Assembly (NCBI GenBank): GCA_947623935.1
Contig: CANQIE010000009.1
Coordinates: 1-38,147, forward strand
Source: an uncultured Bacilli bacterium
Lineage (GTDB): Bacteria; Bacillota_I; Bacilli_A; RF39; UBA660
Direction of reading: 5' to 3'
Length of the DNA stretch: 38,147 bases
Of the stretch, positions 10,831 through 18,528 are shown one piece after another; within the stretch, counting starts at the first letter, position 1, and each line of letters starts with the position of its first letter. The notes beneath the pieces were generated by a model. The model did not search any database. It was not told where the DNA came from and saw only the letters and a program-made list of their open reading frames with translations. A program made the position numbers and the translations under genes.

Positions 10831-10875
10831 AAAAATTAACAAAAAGTTGACGTGGGGGGGGGTAGTTTTATAATA
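10826..10875 (+). repeat. Repeated promoter cassette, copy 1
   Basis: An A-tract, TTAACAAAAAG, TTGACG, the G-run and TAGTTTTATAATA are base-for-base the same as 36007-36054, apart from two extra A in the A-tract. The two copies precede the two complete members of the variable surface-protein family. Confidence 0.85.
10847..10874 (+). promoter_or_regulatory. Poly-G spacer promoter of paralog B (candidate phase-variable)
   Basis: TTGACG (10847-10852) and TATAAT (10869-10874) are separated by 16 bases, nine of which are an unbroken G-run (10854-10862). One added G would give the optimal 17-base spacer. Slipped-strand changes in such a tract alter promoter strength in known phase-variable genes such as Neisseria porA and opc (established). 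The effect here is inferred. Confidence 0.75.
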
Positions 10876-10970
10876 AAAATAGAATAGATAGTTTCTTTTT
10901 AGTTAACTTTTGTGTTTTTATAATAAAAATAAACTATAATGGAAAGTATAAATAATAAGGAAGTGATTCC

Positions 10971-12761
10971 ATGAAAGATAGAAGTAAAGTATTATTTGGA
11001 TTCGTAATGTTACTAATGGTGGTAGGAATTCTTGGTTTTAGTTATGCCATATTTACAACGAAAGTAGAAAAGAAAGGTGCACTTAATATCGTGGCAGGAA
11101 CAGTAACTTGCCCCATACAAATAGAAGGAATAGAGGGTAACCAAATTGAATTAGTAAATCAAACCGAAAAAGAAATCGAAGTAACGATAAGAAATGATAG
11201 TCAAGTACCAATACATTCAACCATTACTTATTCAAAAAATGAGAATGTAGAAGTATTAGCTTCTTCTAGTAATGGAGATCTCATAAATAAAGAAAGTTTA
11301 TCTGTAGGAGAAACAAGAACCTATACCATAAAATTAATAAATAAAACGAATACAACCCAGACAGTAACGTTAAATGGAAAATGTGGATTAAGTAATAAAA
11401 CATTAGCTATAGCAGACACAGAAGAAGAAATTACAGGAAATTATGAAAGAGTGGAACCTAATGCACCTGAATTAGTAACAGGATTAATCCCAGTTGTCTA
11501 TGATGAAAGTCAAAGCTCATGGGTAAAAGCAGATACAACAAAGAAATGGTACAACTATGACAAACAAGAATGGGCGAATGCTGTAACTATTGGATTAGAT
11601 GAAGATGGAGTAGGTACTAAGAAAAGAGAGAGTTATCAAACAGCAGAAGCAGGAACTAAAATATCAATGGATGATATCAACACAATGTGGGTATGGATAC
11701 CAAGATATGAATATAATTATGTTGCTATAAAGGCAGCCGGAGGAGAATTCACTCCCTATAGAGGGAACGACGCGGATGGGCACATACTTCCATATGGATA
11801 TTTAAAACCCGGGGAAATCATAATCAATTTTTTAAATGAAACAGATAATACACCAAGTAGTGAAAATTATAAAGTACATCCAGCGTTTAATTTTGGAGAA
11901 GATAAATTAACAGGATTATGGTTTGCAAAGTTTGATACTAGTAAGGAAGAAAATGAGTGTATTCCAGTAAACAATTCAGCAGGAACAAATTGCGATTTAG
12001 ATATATTTACTACTCAAATAAAACCAAATGTAACACCTTGGGTAGGCATACGTGTGGCAACTGCTTTTTATGTGGCACGAAAAATGCAAACAGAAAGATA
12101 TAATAATTATGGTTTTATAAATACAGATAATTATAATATTCACATTAGTAAGAATAGTGAATGGGGAGCAGTAGCCTACCTATCTCAAAGTAAGTATGGA
12201 AAATATGGAAATGATATATATGGAGAAGATGACAAAGAAGTATATATTAACAATTGTTCTAAAATGATTACAGGAATAGCGGGAGATACAGCAAGTGCAA
12301 GAGAAAGTGAAGACACTTGTAATAGAAATACCTATGAAACAGAACAAGGCCAAAAAGCATCAACAACAGGAAACATCACAGGAGTTTATGATATGAGTGG
12401 TGGAGCATGGGACATGGTAATGGGGGTAGTAAAAGATAGTGATACAAATCAACCAATAATTGAAAGAGGGTCTGGTTTTACTGCAAATGGAGGAACTAAA
12501 CCAATACCAGAAGAAAAATATTATGATTTATATACAAAGGATACTTCATCATATGTATGTAATGAGCAAGAATGTTATGGTCATGCCTTATCTGAAACGC
12601 CCAATTGGTATGGAGACTATTATGTGAAATTTTATGGTTATTGGTTCCTGCGTGGTGGTAATTTCTTCACTGCCTGGCCTTCTGGTGTCTTTGCCTCAAG
12701 CGACAACACCACCGGTACTTCGTGGGAGACCTACTCGTTTCGTTTGGTGCTTGCTCCATAA
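10971..12761 (+). CDS. Variable surface protein, paralog B
   Basis: A 596-residue exported protein. Residues 8-28 are a hydrophobic export segment. The following F-T-T-K-V-E-K-K-G-A-L-N-I-V-A-G-T-V resembles the start of mature TasA/camelysin-type proteins handled by SipW-like signal peptidase (inference). A beta-rich domain runs to about 150, then G-L-I-P-V-V-Y-D and W-Y-N-Y-D-K-Q-E-W-A-N-A-V. From about 239 (M-W-V-W-I-P-R-Y-E-Y) a formylglycine-enzyme/C-type-lectin-like domain runs to the end, with Y-D-M-S-G-G-A-W-D near 474 and a hypervariable tip at 558-596. Residues 1-235 are nearly identical to the gene at 36085; the C-terminal half diverges. AAGGAAG precedes ATG 10971. Monocistronic, with a poly-G promoter and its own terminator. 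Function is likely adhesion or ligand binding; unproven. Confidence 0.85.
   Translation: MKDRSKVLFGFVMLLMVVGILGFSYAIFTTKVEKKGALNIVAGTVTCPIQIEGIEGNQIELVNQTEKEIEVTIRNDSQVPIHSTITYSKNENVEVLASSSNGDLINKESLSVGETRTYTIKLINKTNTTQTVTLNGKCGLSNKTLAIADTEEEITGNYERVEPNAPELVTGLIPVVYDESQSSWVKADTTKKWYNYDKQEWANAVTIGLDEDGVGTKKRESYQTAEAGTKISMDDINTMWVWIPRYEYNYVAIKAAGGEFTPYRGNDADGHILPYGYLKPGEIIINFLNETDNTPSSENYKVHPAFNFGEDKLTGLWFAKFDTSKEENECIPVNNSAGTNCDLDIFTTQIKPNVTPWVGIRVATAFYVARKMQTERYNNYGFINTDNYNIHISKNSEWGAVAYLSQSKYGKYGNDIYGEDDKEVYINNCSKMITGIAGDTASARESEDTCNRNTYETEQGQKASTTGNITGVYDMSGGAWDMVMGVVKDSDTNQPIIERGSGFTANGGTKPIPEEKYYDLYTKDTSSYVCNEQECYGHALSETPNWYGDYYVKFYGYWFLRGGNFFTAWPSGVFASSDNTTGTSWETYSFRLVLAP
12642..12758 (+). 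other. Candidate hypervariable region of paralog B (VR-B)
   Basis: From the W-F-L-R-G-G codons the base composition flips: by hand count about 15 of 117 bases are A and 63 of 117 are G or C, in a gene whose body is strongly A-rich. The run GCC, AGC, GAC, AAC, ACC, ACC, then GAG ACC TAC looks like AAC codons with altered first and second bases. Constant anchors are WFLRGG, SGVF and SFRLVL. Matches the expected form of a DGR variable region at the 3' end of its target gene. Confidence 0.65.
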
Positions 12762-12777
12762 TCTTTTTTCTCTTTTT

Positions 12778-12808
12778 AAGTAATGAAGATATTCATTGCT
12801 TTTTTTTT
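12778..12808 (+). terminator. Intrinsic terminator after paralog B
   Basis: AAGTAATGAA (12778-12787) pairs with TTCATTGCTT (12792-12801, one G-T pair), loop GATA, then a run of eight or nine T. Confidence 0.8.
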
Positions 12809-12888
12809 GAAAAAATTATTTTGTTGTTTGAAAGAATCAGTTTTTTCACATAATAAACATAGACTAGATAATAGAAAGGGGAATAAAT

Positions 12889-15201
12889 ATGTTTTCAAAG
12901 TTTAACGAAGAAGCACAAAAAGTATTAGTTCTAGCAAAGAGTGAGATGTCCTCTTTAAAACATCCTTATGTGGGAAGTGAACACCTTCTTTTAGCGATAC
13001 TCAAAAATAAGAATAATGAAATTGCCAAAAAATTATTGTCCTATGACCTTACCTATAAAAAATTAAGAGAAGAAATTGTGAAAGTGATAGGCATGGGAAC
13101 CGAAGAAAACAGTTGGTTTTTATATACACCTCTTTTAAAAAGAATATTAGAAGGAGCTATTTTAGAAGCAAAAGAAAATAACGATGGAGAAGTGACTGTG
13201 GAACATTTATTTTTGTCTTTATTAGAAGAAGGTGAAGGAGTAGCGATTCGGATTCTTTTAGGACTGGGAATTGATTTAGATGAACTATATCAATCTTTCT
13301 CTAATCATTTAGTGAAGAAAACGGGGAAAAATCATAAAAAATTATTAGTCGAAGAGTTTGCTATAGATTTTAACGAACGTGCTCTTAAACAAGAAATAGA
13401 TCCTGTTATTGCAAGAGATAATGAATTATCTAGAGTAATGGAAATCTTATCTAGAAGAACCAAGAATAATCCTTTACTAATCGGTGAAGCAGGAGTCGGA
13501 AAAACAGCTATTGTGGAAGAACTTTCCCGTCTTATTGTATCCGATATGGTACCTCCTAAATTAAGAGGAAAAAGAATTCTTTCTTTATCCATTGCGGGAT
13601 TAGTTGCAGGTACAAAATACCGAGGAGAATTTGAAGAACGAGTCAACAAAATACTAAAAGAAGTCGAAGAAAATACCGACATCATTTTATTTGTGGATGA
13701 GATTCATACATTAATTGGAGCAGGGGGAGCTGAAGGAGCGATTGATGCATCCAATATTTTAAAACCCATTCTAGCTCGTGGAAAGATTCGTCTTATTGGG
13801 GCCACCACCACGGAAGAATACAAAAAATTTATTGAGAAAGATAAAGCTTTTGCAAGACGTTTTCAAACGGTTATAGTGGAAGAGCCAAATCAAGAAAAGA
13901 CGCTGGCTATTTTAGAAAAATTAAAGCCTTTATACGAAGGATATCATCACGTACAAATTTCTTCTTCCTTAATTAAATTAATTGTTGACTTATCAAATCG
14001 TTATTTCTTTGATCGAAGACAGCCTGACAAAGCGATCGATTTATTAGATGAGGTTTGTGCGAAAGTGGCATTAAAAAGTGATACCTTGTTAGAAAAAATA
14101 GATGATTTAAAAGAAAAGATAAGGAAAGTACAAATGAACAAAAATCAAGCTATTATGGAGCAAGATTTTAAGAATGCGAGTCTTTGGAAAGAAAAAGAGA
14201 AAAGATTAGAAGATAAGAAAAATCGATTAGAATTAAAACTATCTTCTTCGAAAGAACCTAAGAAAGTAACTAAAGAATTCATTTTATCACTTTTAGAAGA
14301 AAAGACGAAGATACCTGTTTACGATTTAACCGTTTTTCCGAATAAATATTTTTCTCGCTTAGAAGAAGAATTAAAAAAAGAAGTCTTAGGTCAAGATAAA
14401 GCGATTCATGAACTTTGTTTAGAGACCAAACGAATTCAATTGGGTTTAAAAGAAGAACATCGTCCTAGTTCGTTCTTACTGGTCGGAAAAACAGGTGTAG
14501 GGAAAACAGAGTTAGTAAAGGAATATGCATCCTTCATGGTTGGAGAAGAACATTTTATAAGACTTGATATGAGTGAATATAAAGAAAGTCATAGCATTAG
14601 TAAAATTATTGGATCTCCTCCAGGTTATGTCGGTTATCAAGAGTCAAATACGGTGTTAGAACAAATTAGGACCTATCCTTATTCCATTCTTTTATTAGAT
14701 GAAATTGAAAAAGCACATCCTTCGGTTTTACAATTATTTTTACAAGCATTAGATGAGGGAAAGATGAAAACTTCCGATGGTACTATGGTGAGGTTCGATC
14801 ATGTAACGATTTTTATGACTTCTAATATTGGATATAATAAAGAGAATATTGGTTTTCATGAGGATGCCAAGGCAAGTGTCTTAAGTAAATTAAAAGAAGT
14901 TTTATCGATTGAGTTCTTAAACCGGATTGAATATATCTTACTTTTTGAACCAATGAGTGAAGAAGTTGTTAAGGCGATTATTAAAAAAGAATTAAAGAAA
15001 GCCGTGGACTTATTTGCTAAAAGAGGTATCACTTTAAAAATAAATAAACAAGTGGAAAAAGATATTCTAGAGTTAAGCAACTACGAAGAGTTTGGTGCTC
15101 GTAAAATTAAAACCCTTATTCATAAGAAAATGGATACCTTAGTTTTAGATCAAATCTTAGAAGGAAACGAGAATATATCTGTAAAAAGCCTAACAGGATA
15201 A
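12889..15201 (+). CDS. clpC: ATP-dependent Clp protease ATP-binding subunit ClpC
   Basis: A 770-residue Hsp100 unfoldase that feeds ClpP. It starts with the repeated Clp N-domain (F-N-E-E-A-Q-K-V-L and H-P-Y-V-G-S-E-H-L-L-L). AAA-1 follows with Walker A GEAGVGKT at 199-206 and the D-E-I-H-T-L-I-G-A-G Walker B. Next come a short coiled M-domain (about 390-460) and AAA-2 with Walker A GKTGVGKT at 533-540 and L-L-L-D-E-I-E-K-A-H-P. ClpC is usually ~810 residues, so this is slightly short, mainly at the C-terminus. In Bacillus it sits in ctsR-mcsA-mcsB-clpC; here those three genes are missing and I see no CtsR operator or CIRCE element upstream. A weak promoter may be TTGAAA (12828) with TAATAA (12851). 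AAAGGGG precedes ATG 12889. Confidence 0.93.
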   Translation: MFSKFNEEAQKVLVLAKSEMSSLKHPYVGSEHLLLAILKNKNNEIAKKLLSYDLTYKKLREEIVKVIGMGTEENSWFLYTPLLKRILEGAILEAKENNDGEVTVEHLFLSLLEEGEGVAIRILLGLGIDLDELYQSFSNHLVKKTGKNHKKLLVEEFAIDFNERALKQEIDPVIARDNELSRVMEILSRRTKNNPLLIGEAGVGKTAIVEELSRLIVSDMVPPKLRGKRILSLSIAGLVAGTKYRGEFEERVNKILKEVEENTDIILFVDEIHTLIGAGGAEGAIDASNILKPILARGKIRLIGATTTEEYKKFIEKDKAFARRFQTVIVEEPNQEKTLAILEKLKPLYEGYHHVQISSSLIKLIVDLSNRYFFDRRQPDKAIDLLDEVCAKVALKSDTLLEKIDDLKEKIRKVQMNKNQAIMEQDFKNASLWKEKEKRLEDKKNRLELKLSSSKEPKKVTKEFILSLLEEKTKIPVYDLTVFPNKYFSRLEEELKKEVLGQDKAIHELCLETKRIQLGLKEEHRPSSFLLVGKTGVGKTELVKEYASFMVGEEHFIRLDMSEYKESHSISKIIGSPPGYVGYQESNTVLEQIRTYPYSILLLDEIEKAHPSVLQLFLQALDEGKMKTSDGTMVRFDHVTIFMTSNIGYNKENIGFHEDAKASVLSKLKEVLSIEFLNRIEYILLFEPMSEEVVKAIIKKELKKAVDLFAKRGITLKINKQVEKDILELSNYEEFGARKIKTLIHKKMDTLVLDQILEGNENISVKSLTG

Positions 15202-15221
15202 TAAGTGGTTAGGTCTTTTTT
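15189..15221 (+). terminator. Probable terminator overlapping the end of clpC
   Basis: CCTAAC (15189-15194) pairs with GTTAGG (15208-15213) over a 13-base loop that includes the stop, then TCTTTTTT. Confidence 0.6.
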
Positions 15222-15235
15222 CTCATGCCAAAAAA

Positions 15236-15244
15236 TGATATACT
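15236..15244 (+). promoter_or_regulatory. Extended -10 promoter of cysS
   Basis: TGATATACT (TGnTATACT) 46 bases before cysS; the -35 region is only T-rich. The 5' leader is about 40 bases with one 5-bp hairpin (15256-15270), too short for a T-box. Confidence 0.5.
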
Positions 15245-15290
15245 AAAAGTAACTTGAGTCAAATAGACTCTTTATAAGAAGGGTGATGTT

Positions 15291-16682
15291 ATGAAACTTT
15301 ATAATAGTCTTCATCGTACAATAGAAGAATTTGTTCCACATGAAGAAGGTGTGGTACGGATGTATACGTGTGGACCTACGGTTTATCACTATGCTCATAT
15401 TGGGAACTTACGTACCTACATTTTTGAAGATATTTTAGAAAAAGGACTCAGTTATTTAGGATACGATGTAAAAAGAGTAATGAATATTACCGACGTAGGA
15501 CATATGACGAGCGATGCCGACGAAGGGGAAGACAAGATGGTGAAGGGAGCAAAAAGAGAACACAAGACAGTGTATGAAATAGCGGACTTTTATACCAAGG
15601 CTTTCTTTGACGATTGTCGTAAATTAAATATTAAAAAACCAGCCGTAGTTGAAAAAGCCAGTGACCAAATCGATATGTATATCAAAATGATTCAAAAAAT
15701 GTTAGATGAAGGATATGCTTATATTTCGAACGGAAATGTGTACTTCGATATCACAAAAGCGAATGATTACTATCAATTATCGGGTAAAAAGCAAGAAGAA
15801 TTGATGGTAGGAGTCCGTGATACGGTGGAAATGGATAATGCTAAAAGAAATCCTTTCGACTTCGGCTTATGGTTTACCTTATCGAAATTTGAAAATCAAG
15901 ATATGAAGTGGGATTCGCCTTGGGGTGTAGGTTATCCTGGATGGCATATTGAGTGTTCGGGAATATCCATTAAATATTTAGGAGAGTATTTGGATATCCA
16001 TTGTGGAGGAGTCGATAATATTTTTCCACATCATACGAATGAGATTGCCCAAAGTGAAGCCTATTTAGGACATCCTTGGTGTAAGTATTGGTGCCATGGA
16101 GAACACTTAAACGATAAAGAAGGAAAGATGAGTAAATCAAAAGGTGAATTCTTAACTTTATCTTTATTAGAAGAAAAAGGATACGACCCTCTTGCTTATC
16201 GTTATTTCTGTTTAAATAGTCATTATAGGAACCAACTTGTATTTAGTTATGAAGGCTTAGATGGTGCAGAACAAGCTTATAAAAAGTTAAAGCAAAGAGT
16301 AAATGCCCTATCACGAACTCCGGATTTGCATGAAGAGAAAATAGATTTTTATGAACAACAATTTAGGGAAGCGATTGAAAATGATCTTAATACTGCTAGT
16401 ATGTTGACCGTGTTATACGATGTATTAAAAGATAATGAACTAACCGATTTTACAAAACTTTATTTAGTGGAGAAGTTTGATCAAGTGTTATCCCTTGGTT
16501 TACTTGATAATCAAGAAGTAGACGAAGATATTGAAAAGGTCATTAAAGAAAAGATTGAAGAGCGAATCGAAGCAAAGAAAAATAAAGACTTTGCAAAAGC
16601 CGATGCTATTCGCTCCGAAGTAGAAGCCCTTGGATACTTATTAATCGATTCAAGAGAAGGAACAACGTTCGTTAAAAAATAG
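15291..16682 (+). CDS. cysS: Cysteinyl-tRNA synthetase
   Basis: A 463-residue class I synthetase charging tRNA(Cys). The N-terminus has Y-T-C-G-P-T-V-Y with a zinc-binding Cys and the HIGN signature (H-I-G-N-L-R). The zinc-site W-H-I-E-C-S-G is near 220 and H-C-G-G-x-D-x-x-F-P-H-H-x-N-E follows. KMSKS is at 279-283. GGGTGA lies four bases before ATG 15291. Only 8 bases separate it from the metalloprotease gene, so the two are cotranscribed. Confidence 0.98.
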   Translation: MKLYNSLHRTIEEFVPHEEGVVRMYTCGPTVYHYAHIGNLRTYIFEDILEKGLSYLGYDVKRVMNITDVGHMTSDADEGEDKMVKGAKREHKTVYEIADFYTKAFFDDCRKLNIKKPAVVEKASDQIDMYIKMIQKMLDEGYAYISNGNVYFDITKANDYYQLSGKKQEELMVGVRDTVEMDNAKRNPFDFGLWFTLSKFENQDMKWDSPWGVGYPGWHIECSGISIKYLGEYLDIHCGGVDNIFPHHTNEIAQSEAYLGHPWCKYWCHGEHLNDKEGKMSKSKGEFLTLSLLEEKGYDPLAYRYFCLNSHYRNQLVFSYEGLDGAEQAYKKLKQRVNALSRTPDLHEEKIDFYEQQFREAIENDLNTASMLTVLYDVLKDNELTDFTKLYLVEKFDQVLSLGLLDNQEVDEDIEKVIKEKIEERIEAKKNKDFAKADAIRSEVEALGYLLIDSREGTTFVKK

Positions 16683-16690
16683 GAGGATTT

Positions 16691-17389
16691 ATGTATTACT
16701 ATTATGGTTATGATATGATTGGATACAGCCTTATTCTTTTAGGTGTTGTTATTACGCTTGCTTCTCAGTTTTTTATCAATCACGCATATAATAGATATCG
16801 AAAAATAGAAACGAAGAAAAAGATGCAAGGTTTTGAAGTGGCAAGAGCAATACTTGATGCGAACGGATTAAATGAGGTGTATGTGACAGAGACAAAAGGT
16901 GTTTTATCGGATCATTATGATCCCAGTCGTAAAGTAGTACGCCTTTCCTCTGAAGTCTATCATGGTACAAGTATTGCTAGTATGGGTGTTGCAGCTCACG
17001 AATGTGGACATGCAATCCAAGATAAGAATGGCTATTTCTTTTTAAGGTTGCGTAGTGCTATTGTTCCTTTTGTAAATCTATCTTCAAAGTTTGGTTATTT
17101 TGCCATTCTCATTGGTTTCCTTTTTAGTTATTATACCGTTGCATGGATTGGTGTAGGCTTAGAACTGGTCATTTTATTCTTTCAGTTAGTTACTTTACCG
17201 GTAGAATTTAATGCAAGTAGTAGAGCAAAACAGCAGTTAGATCGTCTTCATCTTGCCGCTAAAGAGGAACAAGAAGGCGTAAGCAAAATGCTTAAAGCAG
17301 CAGCTCTTACTTATGTAGCATCTGTTGCAACAACGCTTTTAGAAATATTGAGACTGGTATTAATTCTTATCAATAGAGACGACAACTAG
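16691..17389 (+). CDS. YugP-like zinc metallopeptidase, membrane-bound
   Basis: A 232-residue protein with an N-terminal membrane segment (about 9-28), a zinc-protease motif HECGH at 103-107, and further hydrophobic segments (about 120-175 and the C-terminus). V-E-F-N-A-S-x-R-A follows and includes the third ligand region typical of this YugP (peptidase M-neutral type 2) family. Function in the cell is poorly known; proteolysis at the membrane is inferred from the motif. TAGGAGG precedes ATG 16691, immediately after the cysS stop. The stop lies in the loop/stem of a terminator. Confidence 0.85.
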   Translation: MYYYYGYDMIGYSLILLGVVITLASQFFINHAYNRYRKIETKKKMQGFEVARAILDANGLNEVYVTETKGVLSDHYDPSRKVVRLSSEVYHGTSIASMGVAAHECGHAIQDKNGYFFLRLRSAIVPFVNLSSKFGYFAILIGFLFSYYTVAWIGVGLELVILFFQLVTLPVEFNASSRAKQQLDRLHLAAKEEQEGVSKMLKAAALTYVASVATTLLEILRLVLILINRDDN

Positions 17390-17398
17390 TCGTTTTTT
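17379..17398 (+). terminator. Intrinsic terminator at the YugP-like stop
   Basis: ACGAC (17379-17383), loop AACTA, GTCGT (17389-17393), then T to 17398. Confidence 0.7.
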
Positions 17399-17399
17399 C

Positions 17400-17428
17400 T
17401 TGCCTTTTTCCCTTGCTTGTGTTATAAT
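17400..17428 (+). promoter_or_regulatory. Promoter of the gene at 17458
   Basis: TTGCCT (17400-17405), 17-base spacer, TATAAT (17423-17428) with an upstream TG (TGTTATAAT). Confidence 0.7.
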
Positions 17429-17457
17429 AGGACTACTTTAAAAAGAGGGGGAAAATT

Positions 17458-18081
17458 ATGAATTATCCAAGAATAGTAAAAGACTTAGGTTATTTTTATT
17501 CTAATTGTAGCATGAGTGATAAAGAAAAATTAGTAGCAAAACTTACGAAAGAAGGATATAGGGTAAAAATTGCACCTGCTTATACTCCTTATAAAAATCA
17601 AATGGCTGATTGTTGTAGTATCTTTATTGAAAATTATAGGGATTATTTTGAACATCTAGTTGCAGATTCCCTAGGACTTGAAATTACTAGTTTAACGCAT
17701 CCGGTTATAACAAATGAGGGCATGTTTTATAAAAATGTTGATGCTATGACGGTTATAGGATACTTAATTGATAGAAATAATGAGTATACGGATATGGACG
17801 GAAAAAGAGGAAATGAAAAAAAACGTTTAGCGGAACTAGATAAAACGTATGGAATTACTTTTGGTGAAAGTTATCATCCGGTGAATAAAGGAGCAGTTCA
17901 AGGCTTTTTTGGAGATAAAAAGACGAGTACTACTCAAGGAGTCTATATAAAAGATTATGAACATTTTTTACAAGACGGTAGACAACTTCTAGATGATTGG
18001 ATTCAAATTGACCAAGAAAGATTATTGGAAGAAAAAGAATATAAATCTCTAGAACATGCTTCTTACAAAGTAAAAAAATAA
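17458..18081 (+). CDS. Hypothetical protein, 207 aa
   Basis: I do not recognise this protein. It is soluble (no membrane segment or signal peptide), with a mixed charged composition, a Cys pair (D-C-C-S) near residue 53, a central G-Y-L-I-D-R-N-N-E-Y-T-D-M-D-G-K-R-G-N-E-type stretch and a Lys/Glu-rich C-terminal helix. A clean promoter, GAGGGGG before ATG 17458 and a terminator at 18089 show it is a real monocistronic gene. It replaces nothing obvious in the Bacillus order, in which cysS is followed directly by mrnC, so it is probably a lineage-specific insertion together with the YugP-like gene. Confidence 0.75.
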   Translation: MNYPRIVKDLGYFYSNCSMSDKEKLVAKLTKEGYRVKIAPAYTPYKNQMADCCSIFIENYRDYFEHLVADSLGLEITSLTHPVITNEGMFYKNVDAMTVIGYLIDRNNEYTDMDGKRGNEKKRLAELDKTYGITFGESYHPVNKGAVQGFFGDKKTSTTQGVYIKDYEHFLQDGRQLLDDWIQIDQERLLEEKEYKSLEHASYKVKK

Positions 18082-18088
18082 AGACGAG

Positions 18089-18113
18089 ACTTGATATTTT
18101 GTATCAAGTTTTT
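18089..18113 (+). terminator. Intrinsic terminator after the 207-aa gene
   Basis: ACTTGATA (18089-18096), loop TTTTG, TATCAAGT (18102-18109), then TTTT. Confidence 0.8.
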
Positions 18114-18116
18114 ACG

Positions 18117-18125
18117 TGGTATAAT
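18117..18125 (+). promoter_or_regulatory. Extended -10 promoter of mrnC
   Basis: TGGTATAAT (TGnTATAAT), seven bases or less after the preceding terminator; no good -35, as usual for extended -10 sites. Confidence 0.55.
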
Positions 18126-18144
18126 TTAGAAAGGAGGAAGTAGG

Positions 18145-18528
18145 ATGAATGTATTAGAAATCAATGTTTTAGTGCTAGCCTATTTAGGAGATGCCGTATA
18201 CGAGTTATATGTAAGAAAAGCCTTAATCAATCGAAAGATCAATCATGTGAATGAACTACAAACGTCTTCCTTAGATTATGTAAGTGCTAAAAGGCAAGCC
18301 TTCTTTTTGAATCAGTTGCTAGAAGAAAATTTTTTTAACGAAGAAGAACTAACCGTGATTCATCGTGCTAGAAATTATAAGAGTAATAGACATCCTAAGA
18401 ATTGTGATATTTTAACTTATAAACATGCAACCGCTCTAGAAGCCGTAATAGGATATTTATCTTACTTGGGAAAAGACGATAGAATACAACAAATCATGAA
18501 AAAAATAATAGGAGGAGACCTATGTTAG
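18145..18528 (+). CDS. mrnC: Mini-ribonuclease 3
   Basis: A 127-residue RNase III-like protein without a dsRNA-binding domain, involved in 23S rRNA 3' maturation in Bacillus. The signature L-A-Y-L-G-D-A-V-Y-E-L-Y-V-R (catalytic Asp at 16) and the later A-T-A-L-E-A-V-I-G-Y-L with its Glu are present. AAAGGAGG lies before ATG 18145. It overlaps rlmB by 7 bases; cysS-mrnC-rlmB is the standard Firmicutes order, here interrupted by two genes. Confidence 0.93.
   Translation: MNVLEINVLVLAYLGDAVYELYVRKALINRKINHVNELQTSSLDYVSAKRQAFFLNQLLEENFFNEEELTVIHRARNYKSNRHPKNCDILTYKHATALEAVIGYLSYLGKDDRIQQIMKKIIGGDLC

Noticed and set aside
15245-15290. T-box riboswitch before cysS
   Set aside because: The leader is only ~45 bases with one 5-bp hairpin and no T-box sequence or antiterminator.
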